Notes: generated by a model from the sequence alone, not told the origin. A stretch of 45,193 bases of DNA from UMGS1649 sp964481385 (GCA_964481385.1 CAYZTN010000003.1:1-45193); one strand, 5' to 3'. Counted from the first letter of the stretch, positions 26,474 through 35,361 are shown. Made by a program: numbers and translations.

Positions 26474-26503
26474 AGGGCAGAGTGAAAGTTCTGCCCTGTT
26501 TCT
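26474..26503 (+). terminator. Terminator after the surface-protein gene
   Basis: AGGGCAGA (26474-26481) pairs with TCTGCCCT (26490-26497), followed by GTTTCT. Confidence 0.75.
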
Positions 26504-26535
26504 GACCAACTGAGTTACTGACACGTTGACATATA

Positions 26536-26544
26536 TGGTATAAT
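26536..26544 (+). promoter_or_regulatory. Extended -10 promoter for ung-queA
   Basis: TGGTATAAT (TGn-TATAAT) lies 21 bases before the ung start. The TTGACA at 26526 is too near to serve as its -35. Confidence 0.55.
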
Positions 26545-26565
26545 ATATATTGTAAGAGGTAAAAT

Positions 26566-27231
26566 ATGACAGAAAGTTTTAGAGAAGTTTTAGATAGGGA
26601 AAAAGAAAAAGAATATTTTAAAAATTTAACTGAGTTTATTAATAATGAATATGCGACAAAAGAGATATTTCCACCAAGAGATTCTGTTATGAATGCAATG
26701 AAATATACACCATACAAAAATGTAAAGGTTGTAATTGTGGGACAAGATCCGTATCATGGAGTAGGAGAAGCTCACGGTTTAAGTTTTTCTGTAAATCCAC
26801 ATATTGCAATTCCACCTTCTCTCAAAAACATATATAAAGAGCTAAATAAAGAGTTGGGGCTATATATTCCGAATAACGGTTATCTTATGAAATGGGCAAA
26901 AGAAGGAGTACTTCTTTTAAACAGTGTTTTAACTGTGGTAAAAGATACGCCAGCTTCTCATAGAGGTAAAGGCTGGGAGACGTTTACGGATGAAATAATT
27001 AAAGCGGTAAATGAAAAGACTACTCCAGTTGTATTCTTACTTTGGGGAAACTATGCAAGAAACAAAAAGTCCATTATAACTAACCCAATACATTTGGTAC
27101 TTGAAACTTCACACCCAAGTCCTTTTTCAGTAAGAAATGGTTTTGATGGGTGTGGACACTTTAAAAAAACAAATGAATTTTTAATAGAACATGGAGAGAA
27201 GCCAATAGATTGGCAAATTGAAAATATATAG
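26566..27231 (+). CDS. ung: Uracil-DNA glycosylase, family 1
   Basis: Excises uracil from DNA to start base excision repair, 221 aa. VGQDPYHGVGEAHGLSFSV carries the catalytic Asp and uracil pocket (about 61-79), and the LETSHPSPFS motif (about 184-193) has the second catalytic His. ATG 26566 follows GAGGT. First gene of a tight run, 11 bp before queA. Confidence 0.97.
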   Translation: MTESFREVLDREKEKEYFKNLTEFINNEYATKEIFPPRDSVMNAMKYTPYKNVKVVIVGQDPYHGVGEAHGLSFSVNPHIAIPPSLKNIYKELNKELGLYIPNNGYLMKWAKEGVLLLNSVLTVVKDTPASHRGKGWETFTDEIIKAVNEKTTPVVFLLWGNYARNKKSIITNPIHLVLETSHPSPFSVRNGFDGCGHFKKTNEFLIEHGEKPIDWQIENI

Positions 27232-27242
27232 AAAGGGAAAAA

Positions 27243-28268
27243 ATGCAAACATCAGATTTTAAATACGATTTACCACAGGAGCTAATAGCTCAAACACCAC
27301 TTAAGGATAGAACAAGTTCAAGACTTATGGTGCTAGATAAAAAAACAGGAGAAATAACTCACAAACATTTCTATAACATTATAGACTACTTAGAAAAAGG
27401 CGATACTTTAGTTTTAAATAACACAAGAGTAATACCTGCAAGAGTATTTGGTACGCGTGAAGGTCATACCGGAAAAATTGAAATGCTACTTTTAAAACAG
27501 CGTGAAGGAGACGAGTGGGAATGTTTAATTGGACGTGCTAAAAAAGTAATTCCAGGTACAGTACTTGTATTTGGTGATGGTATGTTAAAAGCACATGTGC
27601 TTCAAGTGTTAGAAGACGGGGTAAGACATGTAAAGCTTGAATATACAGGAATATTAAATGAAATATTGTATAAGATAGGGACTATGCCGCTTCCACCATA
27701 TATAACTGCTTCTTTAAAAGACCAAGAACGTTACCAAACAGTATATAGCAAAATTCAAGGATCTGCTGCAGCACCTACTGCTGGACTTCATTTTACAGAA
27801 GAATTGCTAGAGAAAATAAAAGAAAAAGGAGTAAACATTGCGTATGTTACGCTACATGTAGGACTTGGGACATTCAGACCAGTAAAAGTTGATGATGTGG
27901 AAAACCACGTAATGCACAAAGAGTATTATGAGATAGACGAAGCAACTTGTGAGTGTATAAACGAAACTAAAAAAAGAGGAAATAAAGTAGTGTGTGTAGG
28001 AACAACTTCATGTAGAGTATTAGAGTCTGCAGCAACAGATACAGGAGTGCTTGTTCCAAAACACGAAGAAACAGGAATATTCATATATCCTGGATATAAA
28101 TTTAAAGTGGTAGATAATTTAATTACAAATTTTCATTTACCAGAGTCTACATTAATAATGTTAGTATCAGCTTTAGCTGGGAAAGAACATATACTAAACG
28201 CATATAATACGGCTGTAAAAGAGAAGTATAGATTTTTTAGCTTTGGCGATGCAATGTATATAAAATAG
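27243..28268 (+). CDS. queA: S-adenosylmethionine:tRNA ribosyltransferase-isomerase QueA
   Basis: Transfers and isomerises the ribosyl group of SAM onto preQ1-tRNA to give epoxyqueuosine, 341 aa, standard length. Typical blocks are FKYDLPQELIAQTPLKDRTSSRLM written from residue 5, LVLNNTRVIPARVFG, AAPTAGLHFTEELL and TNFHLPESTLIMLVSALAG. ATG 27243 follows GAAAGGG. It shares its pathway with tgt downstream, but the two are separated by an unrelated coiled-coil gene. No preQ1 riboswitch is seen. Confidence 0.96.
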   Translation: MQTSDFKYDLPQELIAQTPLKDRTSSRLMVLDKKTGEITHKHFYNIIDYLEKGDTLVLNNTRVIPARVFGTREGHTGKIEMLLLKQREGDEWECLIGRAKKVIPGTVLVFGDGMLKAHVLQVLEDGVRHVKLEYTGILNEILYKIGTMPLPPYITASLKDQERYQTVYSKIQGSAAAPTAGLHFTEELLEKIKEKGVNIAYVTLHVGLGTFRPVKVDDVENHVMHKEYYEIDEATCECINETKKRGNKVVCVGTTSCRVLESAATDTGVLVPKHEETGIFIYPGYKFKVVDNLITNFHLPESTLIMLVSALAGKEHILNAYNTAVKEKYRFFSFGDAMYIK

Positions 28269-28280
28269 GGGGAAAAAGTT

Positions 28281-29873
28281 ATGAATGATTTTATAAAAAG
28301 TTTACAAAGTCAAGTAAAAGGAACTAAAGTTGAAGAACAAAAGGTAGAAAGCGTGACACGTCTTTCAAAAAAAGAATATGTAGAGCGTGAACTAAAAAAA
28401 GCGATGGAAGAAAGAAAAAGAGGTTCGGCTATATCTGATCCAAAAGCAGATAAAAGATTTATGAAAGATATGAGAAAATCTCTTGAAGAAGCTTATGATG
28501 AGGCGAAGGCAAAAGAATTAGAAGAAAACAAAGCTAAAGCCAAAACAGTTGAAAAGAGTAAGGAAGAAAAAGGTGCAGCTAAAAAGACAAGCTTAAGAGA
28601 TATAAACGATAAAGATATTGGATATTTAGATAGACTGGCTTTACTTCATGAAATGAAAATGAAGATGTTAAAAGAGCAAAGAGATAAAGGAGACTATGTA
28701 CCATCAAGTAAAGAAGCATATAAAGTAATGCTACTTGAAGCGTCTATTGAGCGTGATAGAGAGCCATATGTAAAAGGCCTAGAATCTGAAGAGTTAGCTT
28801 CGGTTGTAAAAATAGAAGAAGGGTATAAAAATAAAGAACTTGATGTAACTCGTGAGCAAAATAAAGATTTTAGAGAAAAGCTTTTTGAAATGAGCGAACT
28901 TAATAAAAAACTAAAAGATATAAATGACTATTTCGAAGAATTGCAAGAAAAGATGAGAAATGGCGAAATAGATGAAGAAGAATACAGAAAATGCATAGAT
29001 AAAAAGCAATATGAGTTTGATGAAGTATTAAAGGATATAAATGAATTAAACCCAGAGAAATTGCAAAAAGCAGTAGACGAGCAACAAAGACAATCAAGAC
29101 TACAAAAGCATTTTTTAGGAAAAGACTATAACGAAAAAGTGTATTTGCGTTCAAGTGAAGAGTTTAAAAAACGTCTAGACTATGCAAACGAGAAAAAATT
29201 ATATAACGCGGCAGCAATAGTTACTGAAAACAAATATTTACAAAAAGAAGGCTTGGAGAGAACTATTAAAGAGACGGAAAATCATAAGGAAAAATTAGAA
29301 AAAGAACTAGAAAAGTTGGGAGATACACCAGACAATTTAAAAAGACGCACAGAAATATTAAAAGAGTTGAGAATTACGGATGCAAAACTTGACGGTTATG
29401 AAAATACTAGAGAAGATTTAGAAAATGGACTTGAAAAAGACATAGATGTAACTGGTGACATAGAAAACGAAAGCAAAGCGGTAGAAGAGGATATAGAAGA
29501 TGTTGAGAAAGATTTTGAAGATGTAGAAGAAGTGCTAGACAAATCAGAAGAATTAGATTTTGACTTTGACAGTTCTCGTGCTGAAGCTGAAAGCGAAATA
29601 AGAGAAGAAGCTTTCAAAACTGGTGCAAGAACTGCAGTTGCGGTGAAGATAATTGACGACTGTCCTCATGATACAGAGCACGCTGTAGTAGCTGGTGCAG
29701 TTGCTGGAAAAATGAAGGAAAATAGTTTAAGAAAAGAATGGGAAAATACAGTAAGCAAAGAATATAACGGGGCAGACGTAAAAACAAAGCGAGATAGAGA
29801 TGCAGCTATTCGCGAAGAACTAGAAGAACAAGAAAATGTATATGAAATAGAAAGAACTAGGGATAGAAGATAG
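28281..29873 (+). CDS. Unrecognised highly charged coiled-coil protein between queA and tgt
   Basis: 530 aa, not assigned to any family. No signal peptide or membrane helix. It is almost entirely Glu/Lys/Asp/Arg-rich helix: a basic N-terminal part (about 1-110), long coiled coils (about 190-380), a strongly acidic stretch (about 390-445, with repeats such as EDIEDVEKDFEDVEE), then a short less charged segment with EAFKTGARTAVAVKI and HAVVAGAVAGKMKE before a charged tail. ATG 28281 follows AGGGGG; it is 12 bp after queA and 15 bp before tgt, so it is clearly part of the operon. A cytoplasmic structural or scaffold role is possible; no function is claimed. Confidence 0.85.
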   Translation: MNDFIKSLQSQVKGTKVEEQKVESVTRLSKKEYVERELKKAMEERKRGSAISDPKADKRFMKDMRKSLEEAYDEAKAKELEENKAKAKTVEKSKEEKGAAKKTSLRDINDKDIGYLDRLALLHEMKMKMLKEQRDKGDYVPSSKEAYKVMLLEASIERDREPYVKGLESEELASVVKIEEGYKNKELDVTREQNKDFREKLFEMSELNKKLKDINDYFEELQEKMRNGEIDEEEYRKCIDKKQYEFDEVLKDINELNPEKLQKAVDEQQRQSRLQKHFLGKDYNEKVYLRSSEEFKKRLDYANEKKLYNAAAIVTENKYLQKEGLERTIKETENHKEKLEKELEKLGDTPDNLKRRTEILKELRITDAKLDGYENTREDLENGLEKDIDVTGDIENESKAVEEDIEDVEKDFEDVEEVLDKSEELDFDFDSSRAEAESEIREEAFKTGARTAVAVKIIDDCPHDTEHAVVAGAVAGKMKENSLRKEWENTVSKEYNGADVKTKRDRDAAIREELEEQENVYEIERTRDRR

Positions 29874-29888
29874 GAGAAGGGAAAAGTA

Positions 29889-31073
29889 GTGAGTGCAATA
29901 AAGTATGAACTAATACATGAAGATAAAAAAACAGGAGCAAGACTAGGCAAAATAACTTTGCCACATGGAACATTTGAAACACCAGTGTTTATGCCAGTTG
30001 GTACATGTGGTACTGTAAAAGCCATGACTCCTGAAGAATTAAAAGATATGGTAGACGCTAAAATTATACTTGGTAATACATATCACTTGAATTTGAGACC
30101 GGGTATGGACGTAATAAAAGCTGCAGGTGGTTTACACAACTTTATGCGTTGGGATGGAAATATTTTGACGGATAGTGGTGGGTTCCAAGTATTTAGTTTA
30201 CAGTCTATTAGAAAAATAACTGAAGAAGGCGTTGAGTTTAGATCACACTTAAATGGCGAGAAACTATTTATGGGTCCAGAGGTGTCAATAGACATACAAC
30301 AGACGTTAGGTAGCGATATTATGATGTGCTTTGACGAGTGTGCACCGTATCCAGCAAGTTATGAATATGTTAAAAATTCAATGGAGAGAACTACTCGTTG
30401 GGCTAAAAGATGTAGAACTGCACATACTAATCGTGAGACGCAAGCTTTGTTTGGTATAGTGCAAGGTGGTATGTATAGCGACCTAAGAGAAAAAAGTGCA
30501 AAAGACTTAATGGAAATAGACTTTGATGGATATGCAGTAGGAGGCTTAAGTGTAGGAGAGCCGCTTGAAGTAATGTTGCCAGTTTTGGAAGACACAACTA
30601 AGTTTTTACCAAAAGATAAAGCAAGATACCTTATGGGAGTAGGAAGCCCAGATTATTTAATAGAAGCAGTGCTTCGTGGAATAGATATGTGCGACTGTGT
30701 TTTGCCTACGCGTATGGCAAGAAACGGAACAGCTTTGACTAGTCACGGTAGAGTAGTTATAAAAAACAAAAAGTATGAAATGGATTTTACACCACTTGAC
30801 ACTGAGTGTGACTGTTACGCTTGCAAAAATTATACAAGAGCATATATAAGACACCTATGTAAATGTGGTGAAATACTTGGCGCAAGGCTTATGACAATAC
30901 ACAACTTAAGATTTTTAGTACACCTTATGGAACAAGTACGTGCAGCTATAAAAGAAGATAGATTACTTGAATTTAGACGTGAATTTTATGCAAAATACGG
31001 ATATAAAATACTGCCTGAGGATAAGTTTGAAAAGGATGATTTGAATGAAGCAAAGGGAGAAAAAGAAAGTTAA
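29889..31073 (+). CDS. tgt: tRNA-guanine transglycosylase Tgt
   Basis: Exchanges G34 for preQ1 in GUN-anticodon tRNAs, 394 aa. DSGGFQVFSLQ (about 94-104) has the general-base Asp, LPTRMARNG (about 278-286) follows the nucleophile region, and the zinc site is CDCYAC with a downstream His (about 309-340). GTG 29889 follows GGAGAAGGG. The end overlaps the start of cls by 29 bases. Confidence 0.96.
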   Translation: MSAIKYELIHEDKKTGARLGKITLPHGTFETPVFMPVGTCGTVKAMTPEELKDMVDAKIILGNTYHLNLRPGMDVIKAAGGLHNFMRWDGNILTDSGGFQVFSLQSIRKITEEGVEFRSHLNGEKLFMGPEVSIDIQQTLGSDIMMCFDECAPYPASYEYVKNSMERTTRWAKRCRTAHTNRETQALFGIVQGGMYSDLREKSAKDLMEIDFDGYAVGGLSVGEPLEVMLPVLEDTTKFLPKDKARYLMGVGSPDYLIEAVLRGIDMCDCVLPTRMARNGTALTSHGRVVIKNKKYEMDFTPLDTECDCYACKNYTRAYIRHLCKCGEILGARLMTIHNLRFLVHLMEQVRAAIKEDRLLEFRREFYAKYGYKILPEDKFEKDDLNEAKGEKES

Positions 31074-32634
31074 AAGAGGCGAAAAGAATATAATTACCAC
31101 CGCTATAAAGTGTGTGGTATTTATTCTAGTACTCGTAATTCAGTTAGGACTAATATATTTTGTGTATTCTGGTGAGACATACATTGAGTATTATTACAAG
31201 AACATATACGAATATGTAAGTGTAGCTGTAAAAGCTTGTGGCATAATATATATTTTGTATACACATGAAAAACCAGAGTATAAAATACCGTGGATAATAT
31301 TATTTGCATTTTTGCCTTTATTTGCTTTTGTTATGTACTTAGTTTACGGAAAAAGCAAAATGAATAAAAGGTTAAAAAAAGAGCGTCAAGATACGTTAAA
31401 CGCTGCAAGCTCACTTTTTCCAGACGGAAGCAAATGCATGGAAGACTTGAAAAAGCAAGATGTTATGGCACATAGGAGAGCAGAGTATATAACATATGTG
31501 ACGAGTTATCCATTATGCAAAAATGAAGGAATTGAGTATTTTAACATAGGTGAGGTATATTTTGAAAGACTAATTGAAGATATTAAAAAAGCTGAAAAAT
31601 ATATACTAATTGAGTATTTCATAATAGCACGTGGAAAACTATGGGAAAGAATTTATGAAGTATTAAAACAAAAAGCAGCAAGTGGAGTAGAGGTAAGTAT
31701 AATAGCAGATGAATGGGGCTCTATTACAAGATATCCAAAGCATTTTTTCTCAGAGTGTTTAAAATATGGAATTGAGATATATAGATATAACCCAATAAGG
31801 TATGGCTTGAGCAACTACATGAACTTTAGAGACCACAGAAAGATAGTTGTAGTAGATGGGCGTGTGGCATATACTGGTGGAGTAAATATTGCAGACGAAT
31901 ATATAAACGAACATCAACGTTTTGGACATTGGAAAGATAATGGAGTGCGTATAACAGGAGACGTGGTAAAGAGCTTTACAATAAGTTTCTTGTGTAACTT
32001 GGAGGTTGCAAGTAAAACTAAAATAGATTATGAATGGTATATAAACGAAATAGATAATAACTATCCAAAGTTAAAAAACGCAGATAAAGGTTTTGTACAA
32101 TACTTCCCAGATGGGCCAGATAATAGGAAAAACCCCGGAGAAAGTGCGTATGTGCAGATATTAAATACTGCAAAAGAATATGTATATATTTATACACCAT
32201 ATTTCGTGGTAAGTGACGAAGTGTTAAATGCAATATTAAATGCAGCACGCAGCGGAGTAGATGTAAGAATAATAACTCCACATAAACCAGATAAATGGTA
32301 TGTGCACATAATAACTAGAAGTTACTATCAAGTGTTGTTAGAAGCAGGAGTAAAAGTATATGAATATAAACCTGGATTTTTACATGCTAAAACAATGCTT
32401 GCAGACAATACTACTTGTATGATAGGTACAGCGAATTTAGATTTTAGAAGTTTGAATTTAAATTACGAATGCTCAGTTTTAACCTATGATACTGGAGTGG
32501 AGCTTGACGTTAAAGCGGATATAATTGAAACAATGGAAAAGTCTAGTGAAATAACATTAGAAGACGTAAAGAATAAAAATGTATTATTAAAAGCGATGGA
32601 AGCAGTGCTTAACGCATTTGCAACGCTTATGTAA
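31045..32634 (+). CDS. cls: Cardiolipin synthase (PLD superfamily)
   Basis: Condenses phosphatidylglycerol into cardiolipin at the membrane, 529 aa. A basic N-terminus and two to three hydrophobic segments (about 18-40, 55-75, 80-100) precede two PLD motifs: HRKIVVVDG with GGVNIADEY (about 263-285) and HAKTMLADN with GTANLDFRS (about 447-472). ATG 31045 lies inside the 3' end of tgt, implying coupling. A terminator follows. Confidence 0.94.
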   Translation: MKQREKKKVKRGEKNIITTAIKCVVFILVLVIQLGLIYFVYSGETYIEYYYKNIYEYVSVAVKACGIIYILYTHEKPEYKIPWIILFAFLPLFAFVMYLVYGKSKMNKRLKKERQDTLNAASSLFPDGSKCMEDLKKQDVMAHRRAEYITYVTSYPLCKNEGIEYFNIGEVYFERLIEDIKKAEKYILIEYFIIARGKLWERIYEVLKQKAASGVEVSIIADEWGSITRYPKHFFSECLKYGIEIYRYNPIRYGLSNYMNFRDHRKIVVVDGRVAYTGGVNIADEYINEHQRFGHWKDNGVRITGDVVKSFTISFLCNLEVASKTKIDYEWYINEIDNNYPKLKNADKGFVQYFPDGPDNRKNPGESAYVQILNTAKEYVYIYTPYFVVSDEVLNAILNAARSGVDVRIITPHKPDKWYVHIITRSYYQVLLEAGVKVYEYKPGFLHAKTMLADNTTCMIGTANLDFRSLNLNYECSVLTYDTGVELDVKADIIETMEKSSEITLEDVKNKNVLLKAMEAVLNAFATLM

Positions 32635-32639
32635 AACAT

Positions 32640-32669
32640 AAAGCAAGTCATAATATGGCTTGCTTTTAC
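32640..32669 (+). terminator. Terminator after cls
   Basis: AAAGCAAGTC (32640-32649) pairs with GGCTTGCTTT (32657-32666) including one G-U pair; a 7-base loop and T-rich tail. Confidence 0.8.
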
Positions 32670-32706
32670 ACTTATCTAGATAAATGCTACACTTTTCTCA
32701 AATTGA

Positions 32707-32735
32707 TTGAAAATTATTACTTGTTTTGTTAAAAT
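32707..32735 (+). promoter_or_regulatory. Promoter of the LytTR operon
   Basis: TTGAAA (32707-32712), a 17-base spacer and TAAAAT (32730-32735), 25 bases before the start codon. Confidence 0.65.
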
Positions 32736-32759
32736 AAAGTTATAGAAAGGAGAAATATT

Positions 32760-33230
32760 ATGGAAGTTAGGTTAAATATATCTCCGGAAACAAAAGATAT
32801 ATCAATTGACATTACTGCACCTAGTAGAAATAGTGAAGTTGAACAAATCATGAAATTATTGAATGAGCGAATGTATAAAAAAGTATATGGTATACAAAAC
32901 CATGCTACATTTATAGTTGACTTAGTGGATATAATTTGTTTTTATACGGATGATAAAAAAGTATATTTAAAAACTACTTCAGGAGAGTTTGAAGTAAAAA
33001 GTAGAATGTATGAGATAGAAGAAAACGTAATAGATAATAGTTTTATTCGTATTTCAAATAGTGTAATTGCAAATATTAATCATGTTAAATGTTTCGACAC
33101 AGCTCAAATAGGAAATATAATAGTGAGATTTGATGATGGTAGTTTTGAATATGTTTCGAAAAGGAAAATTCCAGCAGTAATGAAAATTTTAAAAGGGAGG
33201 AATGAGAAAAATGAAAAGAGAAAGTGTTAA
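32760..33230 (+). CDS. LytTR-family DNA-binding regulator without receiver domain
   Basis: 156 aa. An N-terminal segment (about 1-45) precedes a LytTR domain (about 46-150) showing LVDIICFYTDDKKVYLKT, the FIRISNSVIANINHVKCF block and RFDDGSFEYVSKRK. It has no phospho-acceptor receiver. Short LytTR proteins of this type usually pair with a DUF3021-like membrane protein in one operon, as here, and often control their own operon. ATG 32760 follows AAAGGAG; the next gene overlaps by 20 bases. Confidence 0.87.
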   Translation: MEVRLNISPETKDISIDITAPSRNSEVEQIMKLLNERMYKKVYGIQNHATFIVDLVDIICFYTDDKKVYLKTTSGEFEVKSRMYEIEENVIDNSFIRISNSVIANINHVKCFDTAQIGNIIVRFDDGSFEYVSKRKIPAVMKILKGRNEKNEKRKC

Positions 33231-33789
33231 AAAATTATTAAAGTATCTAGTAATATGTGTATTAGCTACATATTTTGTTCTAGGTGTTGTAACAGATGTA
33301 AAAAGTTATTTACACGCTAAGTTTATATTTTCCGATGTTGAAAAAAACGGGAACAAAGAAGAGCTAATATCTGAGCTTCAAGTATTGGAAGAGGCAGCTC
33401 AAAATATGATGAATGAATATGAAAATAAAGAATTACCAACACTTGGTGCTACAATTGCGACCATAAGTTATGGAAGAGATTACTTTGCTTTAGAGATGTT
33501 ATACCTTAGTATAATTATAGGCTTAATTATAGGAAGTATAATGTATATATTAAAAAATGTAGAATGTAAAAAGATTGGACATTATATAGTAATATATTTA
33601 TTGTCATTGATTTTAATAAGCTTGATTTTTACAGTTGTAACATCAGAACTAAATAGTGTAAATGTAGAAATATTCCTTGAAAGTATATTAAGAATAGTTT
33701 TGCCTTATACAGTGGGATACATATTAGTATGTTTAATAATATTTTTAGCTAGCAAAAATGAAGCTAAAGAATTGAATGATAAAATATAA
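33211..33789 (+). CDS. Membrane protein partnered with LytTR (DUF3021-like)
   Basis: 192 aa with four hydrophobic segments (about 9-30, 93-113, 123-147, 160-183) and an extracellular-looking loop (about 35-90) with a helical charged stretch. It sits in the slot of DUF3021 proteins behind LytTR genes but is longer and only loosely similar. ATG 33211 lies 10 bases after GGGAGG; ATG 33202 is one base from it and unlikely. It may be the sensor or inhibitor of the regulator (inference from pairing). Confidence 0.7.
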   Translation: MKRESVKKLLKYLVICVLATYFVLGVVTDVKSYLHAKFIFSDVEKNGNKEELISELQVLEEAAQNMMNEYENKELPTLGATIATISYGRDYFALEMLYLSIIIGLIIGSIMYILKNVECKKIGHYIVIYLLSLILISLIFTVVTSELNSVNVEIFLESILRIVLPYTVGYILVCLIIFLASKNEAKELNDKI

Positions 33790-33827
33790 AAACTAGGCTT
33801 TGCTCAGAGTGTATACAAGCTACTTTA

Positions 33828-33934
33828 ATAAAAAGTGTCATTTGGGACGTTTTCAAATGACACTTTTTATATGTATTGTGTATTTATATAATAAGACAGT
33901 GTCATTTGAAAACGTCCCAAATGACACTTTTTAT
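33828..33934. repeat. REP/BIME-like palindrome C, 37-bp arms, between convergent genes
   Basis: Arms 33828-33864 and 33898-33934 are reverse complements. Each arm is itself a hairpin: AGTGTCATTTG and CAAATGACACT close around GGACGTTTT. The unit GTGTCATTTGGGACG is shared with palindromes A and B. Because both flanking genes end here and T-runs follow the stems, it may double as a terminator for the LytTR unit and tyrS. Confidence 0.85.
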
Positions 33935-33937
33935 ATG

Positions 33938-35167
33938 TTATATAGTAACTTTCACAAAAACTTTTTTACCTTTTTTTACTACAATATATCCTTTTGAAAA
34001 TTCTGATAAAGCAATTTTAGCAAATGCGTCAGTTACTTTTTCATCATCTATTGAAATTCCACCTTGCATAATTAGTTGTTTGGCTTCAGACTTAGAAGAA
34101 GTTATTTTGGCATTAACTAGCACATCTGTAACAAACATTTCTTCGCCTGTAAAGTCTATATGAACAGTTGGCATGTTATCTACGTTGCCTTTGTTTCCAA
34201 ATAACGCTTCAGCAGTTTTTTCTGCCTCAAGTGCTGCAGCTTCGCCATGTACAAGTTTAGTAATTTCAAATGCAAGAAGTTTTTTTGCTTCGTTAATTTG
34301 TTCGCCAGGAAGATTAGACAACCTTTCTACTTCGTCCATAGGAATAAATGTTAGCATTCTTAACACTTGATTTACTTCGCTATCAGCTATATTTCTCCAG
34401 TATTGGTAGAACTCATAAGGTGTAGTTTTATCTTTATCTAGCCACAAAGCACCTTTTTCTGTTTTACCCATTTTTTTGCCATCAGCAGTTAGAAGTAGAG
34501 GGCAAGTTAAGCAAAAGCTTCCTTCACTATGTATCTTTCTAATTAAACTTACACCAGCTAGCATATTTGACCATTGATCATCACCACCAATTTCAAGCTT
34601 ACAATTTTCTTTTTCAAATAATCTTAAAAAGTCGTAGCTTTGCATTAACATGTAATTAAGTTCAAAGAAAGTTAAGCCTCTTTCCATACGTTGTTTGAAA
34701 CACTCTGCTGCAAGCATTTGGTTTACATTAAAGTAAACGCCATATGTTCTAATAAAGTCCATGTAATTTAAATTAAGTATCCAATCTGCATTGTTTACAA
34801 TGATTGCTGCATTTTCGCCTTCAAATGAAACAAACTTGCTTACTTGTTCTTTTATTTTCGCAACATTTTTTTCAATATCTTCACGAGTTAACATTTTTCT
34901 CATATCTGTTTTACCAGATGGATCACCTATCATAGCGGTGCCACCGCCCATAAGAATTATTGGCCTGTGTCCATGTTTTTGAAAATATGACATAAGCATA
35001 AGTGGGATAAAGTGCCCTATATGTATACTATCTGCTGTAGGGTCAATTCCTAGATATACAGATATTTTTTCCTTTTCCACAAGTTCTTTAAATTCGTCTT
35101 CAAAAGCTATTTGTTTTATTAAATCTCTAGATTTTAATTCGTCATATACAGTTTTAAATTCTGTCAT
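33938..35167 (-). CDS. tyrS: Tyrosyl-tRNA synthetase
   Basis: Class I synthetase charging tRNA-Tyr, 409 aa. The HIGH-like motif is in YLGIDPTADSIHIGHFIP (about 36-53), the KMSKS-like motif reads KMGKT (about 226-230), and the C-terminal S4 RNA-binding domain includes SSKSEAKQLIMQGGISI (about 350-366). ATG 35167 follows GAGGTGAG; the frame opens at GTG 35176. The promoter lies right in front of it, leaving no room for a T-box leader. Confidence 0.96.
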   Translation of the reverse strand: MTEFKTVYDELKSRDLIKQIAFEDEFKELVEKEKISVYLGIDPTADSIHIGHFIPLMLMSYFQKHGHRPIILMGGGTAMIGDPSGKTDMRKMLTREDIEKNVAKIKEQVSKFVSFEGENAAIIVNNADWILNLNYMDFIRTYGVYFNVNQMLAAECFKQRMERGLTFFELNYMLMQSYDFLRLFEKENCKLEIGGDDQWSNMLAGVSLIRKIHSEGSFCLTCPLLLTADGKKMGKTEKGALWLDKDKTTPYEFYQYWRNIADSEVNQVLRMLTFIPMDEVERLSNLPGEQINEAKKLLAFEITKLVHGEAAALEAEKTAEALFGNKGNVDNMPTVHIDFTGEEMFVTDVLVNAKITSSKSEAKQLIMQGGISIDDEKVTDAFAKIALSEFSKGYIVVKKGKKVFVKVTI

Positions 35168-35189
35168 AATACTCACCTCAATAGTTTAC

Positions 35190-35217
35190 ATTATACCATA
35201 AAATATGTAAAATACAA
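35190..35217 (-). promoter_or_regulatory. tyrS promoter
   Basis: On the minus strand TTGTAT (35217-35212), a 16-base spacer and TATAAT (35195-35190) preceded by TGG (extended -10). Confidence 0.65.
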
Positions 35218-35254
35218 GAACTAATATTTGAGCACCATGTATCAAAAACGTGAA

Positions 35255-35323
35255 CCTCAATTGAAAAACCAACTGAATTTACTTTTTCAATTGAGGATCG
35301 ATGAAATGACCCTGTTCCATTTC
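35255..35323. repeat. Hairpin pair in the tyrS-yqeG divergent region
   Basis: CCTCAATTGAAAAA (35255-35268) pairs perfectly with TTTTTCAATTGAGG (35283-35296), and a second small hairpin GAAATG/CATTTC (35303-35323) follows. It lies upstream of both divergent promoters, so it is not a normal terminator. The arrangement resembles a palindromic repeat element, but the sequence differs from family A-C. Confidence 0.55.
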
Positions 35324-35332
35324 AAATTCTAA

Positions 35333-35361
35333 TTGACATATTCATAATTTAATGATAACAT
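35333..35361 (+). promoter_or_regulatory. yqeG operon promoter
   Basis: TTGACA (35333-35338), a 17-base spacer and TAACAT (35356-35361), 27 bases before the start codon. Confidence 0.6.

Noticed and set aside
26521..26545. TTGACA at 26526 as the -35 for ung
   Set aside because: It is only seven bases from the TATAAT; the extended -10 is the better explanation.
27231..27243. preQ1 riboswitch before queA or tgt
   Set aside because: The spacers are 11-15 bases, too short, and no preQ1 motif precedes ung.
33800..34163. Short plus-strand ORFs over palindrome C and the tyrS end
   Set aside because: They are shadows of the palindrome and of tyrS, without ribosome binding sites.
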